This document shows positions 11,000-22,513 of a stretch of DNA of 64,000 bases, one piece after another. Positions within the stretch are counted from its first letter, which is position 1; each line of letters opens with the position of its first letter. The DNA is taken from NCBI GenBank assembly GCA_900323505.1, contig OOIN01000002.1, forward strand, positions 2,046,001-2,110,000. Direction: 5' to 3'. The translations under genes were made by a program, and so were the position numbers. The notes beneath the pieces are model-generated. The model did no database searches. It saw only the letters and a program-made list of their open reading frames with translations, and had not been told where the DNA came from. Source of the stretch: Ustilago trichophora (taxonomy: Eukaryota; Basidiomycota; Ustilaginomycetes; Ustilaginales; Ustilaginaceae).

Positions 11000-12249
11000 T
11001 CTATTGAGGGCAAGCCTCAAAACTCCGGAATATCTTGATTTGCCATGCTTTGTCAAGACGGTGAACCGGAGTATCAAACGATTCACCGAGACGAGTCTCG
11101 TGGGCTTCAAGATCCGCTACCTCTACCTAAACTCAGCAGCCACTTTTGGGCTTTATTTCGACTCTACCTACAGGGCAACGTTACCGGTCTATTGTCAAGA
11201 AAAAGGCTTTGCATTGCGTCATGAGTTCATTGTCAATCCTGTTAAGCTGGGGTGACGATGGACCGAGCTTCGGCCGAACCAAACAGGAGCTCCAATTTGC
11301 GGTCTAACATACACTTGGCTTTCATGGAATCTAACAAATTTGGCATCTCTATCAACCTACTTCTAACGACTTGGTCTGCCACTTGACCTGCTCTTGATGA
11401 TTGGTCCTTTGATGCCGATTCAACCTTCACAGAGCATCCCGGGTTCCTTCTACAATGACCATGTTACCAGCATCAAACAAGCTTCGTGTCGCACACCTGG
11501 TCATCATTGGGCTACTTTTCGGAGCTGCTTAGCTGGCTTGCGGAAAAAGCAGCGTAGACCAAGTTCCAGACCCTGAGATTCGATAGATGTGTCGAAATTT
11601 CGAGGCTTGAAAATCACTCTGTTGTCCAAGTTACGTTTTCAAAACGGGGTTTCTACGGCGTCTCCCACGCCTCGATGCTTCTCAGCTCTTTCTTTTAATC
11701 TTATCTCAAGCTCGACCAAGACCATCTATAGTTGACAAGATTCCATCCACTTGATTCCAGAGCTCGACGCATGAGTCCGACCAGATATGCAAAACTAGGA
11801 TCCAACCTCCAGAGTGGGCTTCAGACAGCTTAGCCGGTAAAGCTTTCAATCAGTGCATCGATTACTGGCGACCTCTTCGGTTGTCCGTTGCCCAATAACG
11901 TGTCAATGTGGAACAGATGTTCTCGGTCTCGAAGCAATTGACTTCAAAGTGTGGCGTCATGTCCTCCCTCACATTCGGTACCCATGAGTCTGGACAAACG
12001 CCTTCGTCACTTTGAGCTTAAGAGAATCGACCAACGTCGTTTGCATTTGCCCAACATTTCGGCCTGAGTGAGCGACACTTTGGATCGACAGACATTCGAT
12101 GCCGGTCTCGAACGTCAACAGCTTCGTGCAACGTGGTGATACCCCGAGAGCTCCCAGGACCGCCACAGACGCACAAACACAGACTGCATGGGAAGAATCA
12201 AGTCGGAGAATCATGTGGGAGACACATGTGCATTGTCATGTCATGTCGG
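11000..12249. other. Gene-poor region, second half
   Basis: No gene or family match that I can defend. Together with the stretches from 6.1 kb this makes about 6 kb without an intact gene, in contrast to the dense packing elsewhere. Confidence 0.5.
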
Positions 12250-13809
12250 TCAGCTGTACACAGCACGCAAAGCCGAGCTCCTGCCCGCTCCACCTCTGCG
12301 ACCCTGTGCGCCTGACGCAGATGCTCCCAAGATGCCACCTTCGCCGCCCTCGTCCTTGCCACCACCAGCCTGGACTACTTCAAACTTGTCCGTTAGCTGC
12401 GAGCAAGCCACCAAACAATGCCCGCGCAAGACGTGCAGCCACACCATAAGAGTCGGAGAAGTCCGAACAAACCAAATTCGATAGCCGAACCACAGAGAGA
12501 GAGAGGAGAAAGGAGAAGGCGGTGATTGGGTTAGCATCGCGTAGGTGCTTCGGCATATTGAGGTCTCGAGCGCAGGTGGTCACACGGTTGACGGGGTCGA
12601 GAGCTGTTTCGGAGATGGCAACGATTGTTGCCTTCGGGTTTGTTCGTCCGTACTTACCTCGTTCATTGTGTGCAGGTTCTCCGTAAGCACGGAAAGGTAG
12701 TTGGTCAGGAGGACGTCGTTGTGTTCCTGCCAACATCAGCAGTGCATGTGAATAGAAGGTCATGCGGTTAGCTCGTTGGTTCCCATCAATCAAGCTCCTT
12801 ACGGAGCCGTGGCCCGATTGGGATAGGATCGACGACGCATCCATCCTTCCTTTACTCACTCGTAGCAGCTCCTCCTTGAGCTCTGGCAGAACTGACTGCG
12901 GTAAATTGGCCACAATAGTCTGGATTTGCCGCATTGCTTCATGATCCCAAGCCGCTTGACCATCTTTGATCGCTTGCAGGTAGCTTAGAACTTGTCGGAT
13001 GCGGTCGTTTAGTTTGCTGATCGCACTATGCTGCGCTTGCAAGCTTGCTAACACTGCATGCCGAGAAAATATCGAGCCCAAAGTCTCGTCAGCATTCATG
13101 GCTAACTCGGACAGAGAATATGCAAACGCTTCTACTCACTGGCGCTTTCGTGGTCACCGCCGGACTCGGCACCGGCCTTGCTTGCGTGGTCTACGGCAAT
13201 ACGTTCCGCTTCGCCCGTCTCAATCTTGTATCCTGCGGGGATGAAGAAATTGGTTGTTTCTCCTTGCACTAGTTCCACAACCGACTCGTACACCCTGATA
13301 GGTAGCTCTCCATTGACTTCTGCATTCTCGAATGATGCCACCGTTTGGTGGAGCTGCACAAAAAGCGGGGTTTCGTTGTATGCAAGCAGCTGTTTGTGGA
13401 TTTCAAGGTCTTGCGGTGTTGGAACGTCCCCAATCGTGTACCAGCCGAGAAGGTCCAAAGTAGGGAAGACCTGTTTGTATTGCGTTTGGCGCGACTTGAG
13501 GAACGCATGATTAATGGTCGGTGCTGAAGAGGCCGACGAGGACGAATCCAGCCGAATCTCGAATGAATTTTGAATGTCGATATCTCGCCCTTGCTGTGTG
13601 CCGAGTAATACGCCGTAGACGGTTAGCTCTCCATCATCGCTTTGCAATCTTGTTCGAACGAGATGCTCGGAGATGTTCAGAATCGGAAGTGGATGAAGAC
13701 TGATGTTGCTGCCTATCCCCGAAGAAGAGTGAGCATCAAGGACGACAGGCGAGAGCCTTGATGTCTTGAGTGCAGATAACGAGCTGGATGACCCGGCCTG
13801 TGCTGACAT
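12250..13809 (-). CDS. CSN6: COP9 signalosome subunit 6 (MPN-domain, non-catalytic)
   Basis: Four exons on the minus strand: 13140-13809, 12860-13101, 12658-12726 and 12250-12396. All junctions are GT-AG and the frames join exactly, giving 375 residues. Exon 1 holds the MPN domain (LHPLPILNISEHLVR, then YGVLLGTQQGRDI). As in CSN6 there is no JAMM zinc motif, so the subunit is structural. Exons 2-4 give the CSN6 C-terminal helices, including LLTNYLSVLTENLHTMNE and DKFEVV. CSN6 pairs with the catalytic CSN5 in the complex that removes NEDD8 from cullins. The start could instead be the in-frame ATG at 13926; 13809 leaves a 30-50 residue leader before the MPN fold, which suits the family. The gene is divergent from the CENP-W-like gene. 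Confidence 0.88.
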
Positions 13810-14170
13810 TGCGCTCGTAGTGTCCTTATCTGAGCTTCGGTCTACTGCAAACAGAGAGCAATCAAGACAGATGCGTTGCTGAGGTCGATAGTGATGTAGT
13901 TGATGAGAAGGTCGAAGAGTGAACATGGCTCGAGCTCGCGCTGCAGCTGCACTTTTTGGCTGCGCATTTACTCCACTTTCCTTGACAGCTGGCCGACGCA
14001 CGTGATCCAGCTCGGCAGCAAATCGGGCACGGCGCGTCTTATGATGCTGTTGGACTTTTCCAACTGTCACTCTTGTCCTGTCATCTTTCTACCACCTCTA
14101 TCACCCTCATCATCACTTGCATCGATCCTTTGCATCAACGAACCACTCCTTTCGTGACAGCTCAGCAAAA
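13810..14170. promoter_or_regulatory. Shared divergent promoter region, CSN6 / CENP-W
   Basis: The 361 bp between the two ATGs must carry both promoters, or only 244 bp if CSN6 starts at 13926. No clear TATA element is seen. Pyrimidine-rich sequence lies just before the CENP-W start. Confidence 0.4.
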
Positions 14171-14407
14171 ATGAAGCTTCCAGCTCGATCTTTAATCAAA
14201 AAGCTCATTCGAGCACATCTACCGGCCAACACAAGGCTCTCCAAGACAGCCGACCTCTATGTGATGCTGGCATTCCTCATCTACATGCAGCGACTCGCAA
14301 ACGAATCTAGGCTCGCGCTCCAGGTTGATCTGTCAAACGGTCTAAAGGGATCGAGAAGCATCACGAGACGTCATCTCAACGGCGCTCGTAAGCGTGTTCG
14401 TGGCTGA
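14171..14407 (+). CDS. CENP-W-like histone-fold kinetochore protein
   Basis: A 78-residue intron-less protein. It is basic and helical, with the CENP-W signature in the right order: an N-terminal LIKKLIRAHLP helix, then DLYVMLAFLIYMQRLANESR as the central histone-fold helix, then ITRRHLNGARKRVRG at the C-terminus, where human CENP-W ends in a comparable basic ..RG tail. Family length is about 80-90 residues. CENP-W pairs with CENP-T in the constitutive centromere network (yeast Wip1). The ATG at 14171 follows a purine-rich AGCAAAA context. It lies head to head with CSN6. Identification rests on the central motif and size. A different small histone-fold protein is the main alternative. Confidence 0.7.
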   Translation: MKLPARSLIKKLIRAHLPANTRLSKTADLYVMLAFLIYMQRLANESRLALQVDLSNGLKGSRSITRRHLNGARKRVRG

Positions 14408-14959
14408 AGATGCGGATGTCTGCAAACCCACAACACACTCTTCAACCCAGTCCAATTCAGTCACTCGAATAGACGACATGCCTTCACAGCGATGCAGCTA
14501 CCGTCCCCGCGAGGCGGATCGATGTGGAGCGCGGTAACATCTAGCTGCGTGGGAGCATCCTCTTCGTTCACCGACCCGTAGTCTGCTCGAACGAAGGAGA
14601 CGAGCCTGACAGAACGCGTCCAGGACCGGCCTACTCGTCGCTCAATAGTAGCGTACCGGCCCCGCCTAATATCCCTCCCGATGATCGATAGCATCTCTTC
14701 TGCTCATTGCCGACGGCCTGACAATCAAGAGCCAGCCCGCGTATAATGCGACAGCTCCTCGAGGATCTGATGCCGCAAAGCTTGCTGTCTCCTTGCGCAG
14801 GCAACACGCAAATCAAGAGCTGAAAGAGTACTCACAGCAGCTCACGTGCAACACCATTACAATCATCCGACTCCATGTGCAAAGGTTCATTATCGTGCGA
14901 TCGTGATCAAGGTCTTGAATGAATACATAGTAAAGCAACTCTGCGTCGAAAGAATTATT
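14408..14959. other. Unresolved stretch between CENP-W and the giant gene
   Basis: Short coding-like frames exist on both strands: minus 14461-14694 (77 codons, ending CIAVKACRLFE) and plus about 14690-14905 (containing LIADGLTIKSQP and LRRQHANQELKEY). None forms a complete model with sound splice sites and none has a recognisable family. A small multi-exon gene may be present. Confidence 0.3.
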
Positions 14960-17900
14960 TCAAATCATCTTGCTGCGAGGCGGCGAATAGTATCGCATGT
15001 AAGGCTGAGGGTTACCCAGACGAGCAAGTTCAGCCTGGATCTCATCCTCCATCGTGTTGTTGCCACTCGGAAGCGAGCCAAGCGAAGGTGGTGCGCCTGC
15101 AGACATGTTGCTGTACACTGACGACAGGGTGGAAGCGGCCGACTTGTCTGTGGCACCAGAGACGCTACGGATGCCGCCTCTACCGGTCGAGTATCGCGTG
15201 CTGGGTTTGAGTCCAAGGCGTGGTAGACGTGACGAGATGCTGCGGTGCGAAGGCGAGTCCGAGATGCCGCTCAAGGAGCGACTGGTAGGGATCTTGCTGG
15301 GGGCAGGCGAAGGCCGGGCCAATTGCGTGCTGGTGACTGTGGCCTGCGAAGTGGAGCGAGGGATGGACGACGATGACGAATCGCGCAGAGGAGTGCCTCT
15401 GTTGTTCGAAACAGTCGAAAAGTTCTTGTGCTGGATCGTCGAGGGAACTGAGCTGTTGCGGTCCTCCTCGTCCTCAAAGCTGTCATCGTGATGGCCAGAA
15501 TTGGCAAGCGTGGAGTCAAAGGTTTCGCCTTTCGCAGACATGCTCGACACCTGCTGATGCGATCTCGAGCTCGTAACAGGAACGAGCTCATCTTCAATCT
15601 CGGGCAACTGCTCGTCTGCAATGTTCCACATCTCGTCCTCTTCCTTGGACAGGCTAAGGCCGAATAATACGGGCGATGCTTGCGGCGCTCGTGTCGCCTT
15701 GCTGGAACCTCGGTGCACACGAAGAAGGCTGCTGCTACGCGGGGTTGGAAGCGGCGATGCTTGGCTGGAGCGCACTGAGCCTCCATCCTCTCTAAACAGG
15801 CCGCCAGGCCCATTCAGCAGCGAAACGGGACGCGCACGCGGCAGCTCACTTCCAGATGTAGGCAAAGTGGATCGCTCGGATCCTGGCAGACCAGAGACAA
15901 ACGCCTCTGAGCGCGTACTCCTGTGCGTGGGTTTAGCCAAAGCAGACATCGACGCGGAGGAGAACGATGGCGGAGGCGAGACAACTTGATCCGCCTTAAC
16001 GCGCGGTGTGAAAGCGCTGCCACCCATGTGCGAGGTGTTATGGAAACTGGGCGGAAGTTCGACATCCATGATGGAGCCTTCGCCGTCCTCAGAGCCCAAC
16101 GTCTGATCAGCAGTGGAATTGAGCTTGTGGTCAAGATAGCGCAGCTCCATCAACTCATTTTCCAGGTCTTGGATCTGACCAATGAGCGTAACTTCGCGCG
16201 AATCACGACGTTCGAGCTCTCGCTCCAGTTCGAGCACGCGCGTCACCTCGGCGTGAAGATCGGACGTGAGGCTGTCATGGCGCGCGTGCAAGTCGGCATT
16301 CTCCGCACGCACCCGCTCGAGCGTGTCAAGAAGACTCTCCTTCTCGAGCTCGTGTCGACGCAACATGTTGGCAAGGGAATGCTGCGAGACAGACGTGGCA
16401 AACGATCGAGGGGTTCCTAGCGTCTTGGCAGTTGCGGACGGTGAAGTGTGTCCGCCACCAGAGCTGGCCCGACCTACGGTTGTATTGTCAGTACTAAATC
16501 GTTTGCGGAACCCGTCCGAATCGATCAAGGACGAAGGGATGTGGTCTCGGCTGAGGGCTTGCGAGTATCGGCTCGAGCTCGACTTGGCATCCGATGGCGG
16601 CCGCCTGCGAACAGGCGCCCCTTCGACCGACTCGTTTCTGGAGATGTCCTGCGCTGAAGAAACAGACGAGACGCTTGCATGGCGCAGCATCTGCGGATTG
16701 ATGTCGAGCGGCATGCCCATCAGGCCAGACAAGGATGTCGATGTGCGAGTCTCTCCAATGGACTGCGCACGCGCCTGAGTTCGACCGGATTGACTGATGC
16801 TGGCCCCGTCAAAGGTGTTGCGCTTGGGTTGAACGGGTTGGCTCAGGGGCTCGTCCGTCTTGGTCGAAGACTTTGCCAGCGGAGAGTTGAAGAAGGGCTC
16901 GTTGCCTGCAGAGAGTGCCTGGCCGTGCTTCACAGGGCGGCGAGGAGGCTCAATCCCGAGACGGCCCTCGTCCACTCGCATTTGCGGAGACGGAGTTACC
17001 CCGATGGCCGAGGACTGGACCAAGGCCAGCATTCGGCTGTAGGCTTCCTCGATATCGCGCATGCCCTCCTGTCGTCTCCTAGCAGCTCGAGCAGGCGTTG
17101 CCTCGGACATCATCGACATCTCGCCAGCCGGCATGCGTTCGCTAGCTGGCTCGGCAATGTCGGAGACAAAGCTTTCCATGCCAAGGGTGTCAACCGATCG
17201 ACTCGCAATCGCCGTTCGCGACTCGTCCGCATCAGTGAGTTGCGAAGAGCTAATCGCCTTCCGCACGCTGCGCACAGCATCCGCAAGTGCTTCGTGCGAT
17301 TCCGGGGCAAGGGTAATGCGACGACCATCGTCACTCATGATGAAAGAGGAGCTGTCCTGAGTCCAAGCTCCAGGAAGAGAGAGGTCATCGGAACTTCTGT
17401 CCACTGGCTGCTGCATGGGCTGCAAACTGCCATCGCGGGAGAGCATGCTCGCAGAAGATGTGTTGGCATGCAGAACGTAGGAGGCATCCGACATCCTCTG
17501 CCGCAGCGAAGTGGGATCGAAGCTTCCTTCGTCTCGGTTGTCTTGCAGAGCAGCTTCCACTGCGGCCAAATGGCTTTCAATCTCAGATACCTTGACTTCG
17601 GGCAATACGATCTCCTGCTCTTCCGTATCGTCTCCTTCCACGTGGTCCATGGGACGGTCCTCATCCTCGGGTCCAGCTGTAGCTGTGGAAAAGCGAGAAA
17701 TTTGCGGCCGAGCTGCGTCTGCGATGGGTCCGCTTTGTGGCGATCCGACTGCAGCCAGCGGGAGGGAATCCAAGCCGCCAAAGGTGTCGCGTTTGTACCA
17801 GTGATGTTCGCTTCCTCTTGAGTCGACGACCTCTTGAGACGAAAGAGGCGTCGGTTCGACTAAGGAATTGCGATTAGAGTGGCTCATTGTCTCAACGAGC

Positions 17901-20616
17901 GCGGTGTGAGATGCAGAAGGCAGATGCGTCTCGCGAGGCAAGGCGCGGATCGATGCATCATCGTCCTCGTTGTGGTAGTCATCATGGGATAGCTGGCCTC
18001 CGTTCAAGGAGGGCGAAGGAGACGGTCCCGCGGCAATGGCCGGGCGAGCGTCGTCAGCTTCCAGGTGCAGACATTCGCTGCTAGGCGAAGCTGTCGCGTC
18101 CTGGTATGGTGCAGAGCCCATCGTTTCAGAGTTGCTGCGGAAGCTGATGCGCCTTTCCAAGTTGGTGATGAGATCTGCGAGCGGCGAGTCCTGTCTTGTG
18201 CCCTGATCGAAATGCCGGGCGAGCGGAGTGTCCAACGTGCGAAGACTCACCCTCGAAGCCCGAGATCCGATGTTGTGTCGACGTGTCGATGCAGACTTTG
18301 GCGAGTCTAGGTTGCTCATGGCGGTCTTGAAAGAACTGGTGGTGGTGGCTGTGTCGAATTTGTTGGCAGGAACACCATGATCGGGTGGGGTATCATCGGA
18401 ACTGTCGGCGTCATCGATGTGAGTGGAACGCATCGTATTGTCACCATCGATTGGCTCAAGACCCTGCCAGATGCGAGGAATCCCAGCCCGAGGTCGCGCA
18501 TGCCCCTCAGTGACACCAGAGTGGCCGTTCGACGAAACTGGGAGTTGATGTCGACCATACGAGGCATTCTCCGGGTTGGTGGCATCTGCACGCTGCGTTG
18601 CCGCGGCAGAAAGCTCGTTGAGGCTCAAGGAGTCCTGGAAGTTGAAGTTGCTGCCGCTGGAGAGAGGCATGCCCATACCGAGACTGTGGTCAGTCTGATC
18701 TGTCACGTGCGAGAGCGGTCTCTGCTTCTCGCCATTTTCGGTTTCGACCTCTTCGGCTTGCTTCATCTCTGGACTCTCGAGAAGCTCGGCAACCTCCTGC
18801 TGTTCTGGCGAAGATCGACTTGTGTGCTTTGTTCCTCGAACAACGGCAAAGTCTCGGCTTCTGACGCCGTCCTCTTCTTCGCCCCTGAATCCGGCGAAGT
18901 CCGGGTCACGGGCCAAGAAAGGCGAGCTGGAGCTGAGCGGCAGACCGTCTCTGGGGAAAGGAGGAGCATCGTCGAGCGGCAAGGGGCCGAGGTGGCCGAA
19001 AGAATCTGCGCGCCTTGTTCTGAACTTGCCGCTGCTCTTGTTCGGATCGCGCGCGAGGAATGGCGCAAAGATGGAAGACGTCTTGGAAGTCTTTGTCGAA
19101 CCTGTCTCTTTCGACTTGCTGCGGCGACGCGTGAGGCTGGTTCGTGGCTTGGACTCTTTGGTGCTCCTCGATGAAAAGCTTTCGGCCCGAGGTGTGGTGA
19201 CTGTAGACGAGTCTTGAATCTCGAGCTCTGATGGGAGCGCAATCGATGTCTTTCCTGGACTGAGGACCAAGGACGGGGTTCCCCCCACTGACTGCGACTT
19301 GTTGCCTTTCAAGCTGGCTCTGCGAATGAGCCGACGGATGAAGGATTCGCCATTCTTGGTCTGATTTGATTTGGTCTGAAGCATACTGTCGCGCTCCTGC
19401 GTTGCGAACTGAGCGCTGGAGCGCGAAGGAAAGATGAACGGCTTGGACGCATTGCGGCTGCGAACCACTTCGCTCTCTGCACGCTGTCCCTGCGCACGCC
19501 GGACAGTCGGGCGAAGGTCCTGCAGCGCCTGCGGTAGAGGCATGGGAGCAGGTGTAGAGATGACACGTGAAGTGTTGGTGGGAGAGATGGTCGGGCGTGA
19601 ATCGGTCCTTTGACGGATGGGCGCATGCACCGATTCGAAGCTAGGGTTGTGGTCTGCATTGATGGGGAACTCACGCAAAGAAGGTGTAGTGATGGAAGGA
19701 GGCTGCATCTTCATGATCGGCGAGCTTGTGGACTCTACGCTGGCGTTGGATTGGCTGAGGGGTCGCAAATCTGCTGGATCGGCGGCCGCCGCCTCGACAT
19801 TGGACCCGGCTTCAGCATACTGAATCGATGCCGATGGAGAGGCCTCATGGTTGCTGGAAAGGCAGGGAGCGCCGCGGTGCTCAACGACGGACAGCACATC
19901 GTCATGACGCGGCGATGGCGACGGTACGGCTGCGGGTGATGGAGAAAAGTGCTCTCGCAGCGTGCTGCTGAGGTTTCCGCCGATTTTATGATTGATGGTC
20001 GCGCCAGGCCCTTTGGCACTAACCGAACTCTCTTCGTAGCTGCGCATGCTCGGCTGATCCGAGTAAGATCTGCTCATATTAGCTGAGCCTGCATCCGAAG
20101 CTGCGTTGAATCTGCGAAGGGAGCCGACTTCAGATGCCAGCTCCGAGCAAGGTGTGTTGGTGGTCTCAGATCCGCTCTCGGGCATGATGAAGGGAAAGCC
20201 AGAGGCGCTAGCTTCGGCGTACCCGAGCGAAGAGCGTTGGGTGCCGTTGGAGAAGCGAGAAGACAGGTTGGCGGACGAAAGGTCGGGAAGGGTTCCCAAC
20301 GAGTGTGCGTTCCTGGTGTGCTTGAGGGCAGGACGAGTCTGCCCGGTAGCTTGGCGGACGAACGAGGCCGAAGCAGAGCGTTTGGGTGGATGGGGTAAGC
20401 TGGTGGGTCCGTCCCGATTGATATGCCAGACTCCGAAGGGATGAGGCTGATAGATGTCGAACGACGAAGTGAGAGTGTTGCCCTTGCTTTGCGTTGGGTC
20501 ACGTATGGACGAATTTCCTGGTTGATGAGAGCTTGTGACGTCCCGAGGGGAAGAGGATGTGCTGGTGCCGGCAGAGGCAAAGTGTGCGCTCAGAGGAGGG
20601 GGAGCATCGCTGCTGT
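14960..20616 (-). CDS. Giant Ser/Pro-rich coiled-coil protein, main exon
   Basis: An open frame of about 1,885 codons ending in YSPPRSKMI. It has no ATG for its first 200 or so codons, so it needs an upstream exon. Joining it to the exon at 21169-22513 gives a protein of about 2,333 residues. Most of it is disordered and Ser/Thr/Pro/Asp-rich, with dozens of SRS and RSxS-type phosphosite-like motifs. A clear coiled coil (HELEKESLLDTLERVRAENA, then LELERELERRD and IQDLENELMEL) lies near residues 1850-1960, followed by a Ser-rich tail. This layout recalls cell-polarity or microtubule-associated scaffolds of fungi, but no named domain is visible. The acceptor is set at 20617/20616 (CTCTGCAAAG|AC), which restores frame. 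An alternative acceptor before 20682 also keeps frame. Confidence 0.75.
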
Positions 20617-21168
20617 CTTTGCAGAGGTTGTTGTGAGGCCAAAAGACAGTTCTATGTAGTGGAGCAGATACCGAACGAGCTCCTAATAGATCAGTTGCTC
20701 GACTCTGACAGAAGGATGTTTGTCTCTGTGGTTCTGGCAGATGAGAGTCACCGAGGAAGGGATTGCTTAGGTGAGTATGCGCGCGTAGGCTGGACTTTGG
20801 TGAAAGTGAGAAGAAGGGATCGACTGAGGCTGGGATGGTATGTTTCAAGGATGACAGTGGAGGCGTTCCAGATGAGGAGAAAGTCGTTCTTGTCAGTACA
20901 TGAAAGTGCGAACAAAGAGAGAGACGGCGATGGACGGTGCCGAGTACAGGTTTGTGCGCTCAATTGAAGACAAATTTTCTTCCAGATTGAGCAGGGCGTG
21001 GGCCTAGGCGAGTGCGTCCGAGTGATGAGCTGGGTATGCCACGAGAAGGATCAACGTCGTCGAAGTGTCGGAAGGACAGAAAAGATGAAAGGATGGACGG
21101 ATTGGTCGGAGAGAAGCAACGGAAGTGGAAGAAGAGGTAAGGAAGAGAGTGAGCGGTTTGTGACTTAC

Positions 21169-22513
21169 CATACGCGGTGGAAATGCCCTTTGGCGCATCA
21201 GAAGTATCGGGCAGTTCGAGGTGCAGCTGAGATGATTTTTTCTGAAAACCGAATTTGGTCAGGGCTCGTGCCCTCTGACGCTGTGCTACTGCTGCCGCTG
21301 CAATTATTGCAGGCGTCTGCTGGCTTGGCTGACGATCCTGTCTCGCCTGGACCGATTTGGAATCAGACTTTTGTCCGTCATGGTTGTAGGCGTAAGAGCA
21401 GTAGCACCTGCAGCAGCCACACCAGCAGCAATCGGCATCATCCACCTCGACCCTGGCAATCGGATCACGGCCAACTGCGCAATCTCTTCCGCGTCCCGTC
21501 AATTGGATCTCTGACTGCAATCGAGGCGCGTGGCCGCTGGTGATGTGGAAATCATGGCTGTTCCCAAGCTGCTCGCTGACGGGACGTTGGCGGGCACGCA
21601 GCGAGAGGCTCCAACGTCTGCTTTGCACCTTACGTCTGCTACTTTGGCAGTCTCTGCATTCTTGGCTCCTGCTCGGTGAATGAGTTTGAAACGGTGCAAG
21701 GATCAAGCTCAAGGCACTTCGTATCGAATCTCTTGAGACTGTCGTTCGCGTTAATGGAACCTTGACGGATGAAGCTGCCTCTGAAATTGTGCAGCTATGA
21801 ATGCGCCTCTCTGCAGCTGTCGCCGCTGCGCCCCTGTTTGTAGACAATTTGGCTTTTCCAAATGCGTCGATGCGCTGCCCAAATTGCGACACCCGCGAGC
21901 TGGACCCTGACTTGAACTGCGCCGAACCTATGTCGTCCTCTTTCTGACACCATGATCGTCGACACGCTTTGCAAGGCTGTCTCGTGATTGACGGAGCCTG
22001 TCGATCGGACAAAGCAACACTCTTGGTTCGATCAAGTCTTCCGTTGGATGGCATAGAAGCGACCGAGTGCTGACCATGATTGTTCCTATCTCCGCTTGAC
22101 CGCCGGTTGCGATGCCACCAGATGACTGATTTTGACGTTTCAGCCGTGCTGACCCCACTTGCCTCCGATCTTGACCTCTCAGCTCTTTGCTTGTCTGTGG
22201 CTGATGTGATTGTATCGTCACCTTTTCTCAAAGATACGAATCGCTTTGAAGAGCCAGACGCGTTGCTGGAGTCGTAACCGCGTACGTAGTCCTTTCCGTC
22301 AGTAGATGGTCCCTCGCTGGCAGTCTTGCCTGTACCCCTGGGTAGATGACGACGCAAGGCAGATCTCCAAGATTGAGTTGCGCGATAGAACGTTGAACGC
22401 TTATGGGAAAGTCCGCTTGCAAGTAGTTCTGTGTGCTCATGCGTTGCCTTGAACGGATCAATGAACAACACCCATCTATCATCATTAGGTTTCTCATCGT
22501 AAGGCGGATCCAT
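21169..22513 (-). CDS. Probable 5' exon of the giant coiled-coil protein
   Basis: This frame starts at the ATG at 22513 (MDPPYDEKPNDDRW) and runs 448 codons to a strong donor, TATG|GTAAGTCA, at 21169/21168, in phase 1. The large exon downstream has in-phase acceptors at 20616 and 20682, so one gene fits, with a long intron of about 490-550 bp. The segment is basic and Ser/Arg-rich. It has an odd cysteine cluster DCCWCGCCRCYC near residue 370 and an Ala-rich helix (IIAAAAVAQRQRARAL) before the donor. If the long intron is wrong, this exon belongs to a separate gene of unknown function. Transcript reads across 20.6-21.2 kb would settle it. Confidence 0.55.

Noticed and set aside
16679..17821. 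Plus-strand open frame inside the giant gene
   Set aside because: It is antisense to the long minus-strand coding exon, with no recognisable domain and His/Arg-rich shadow composition.
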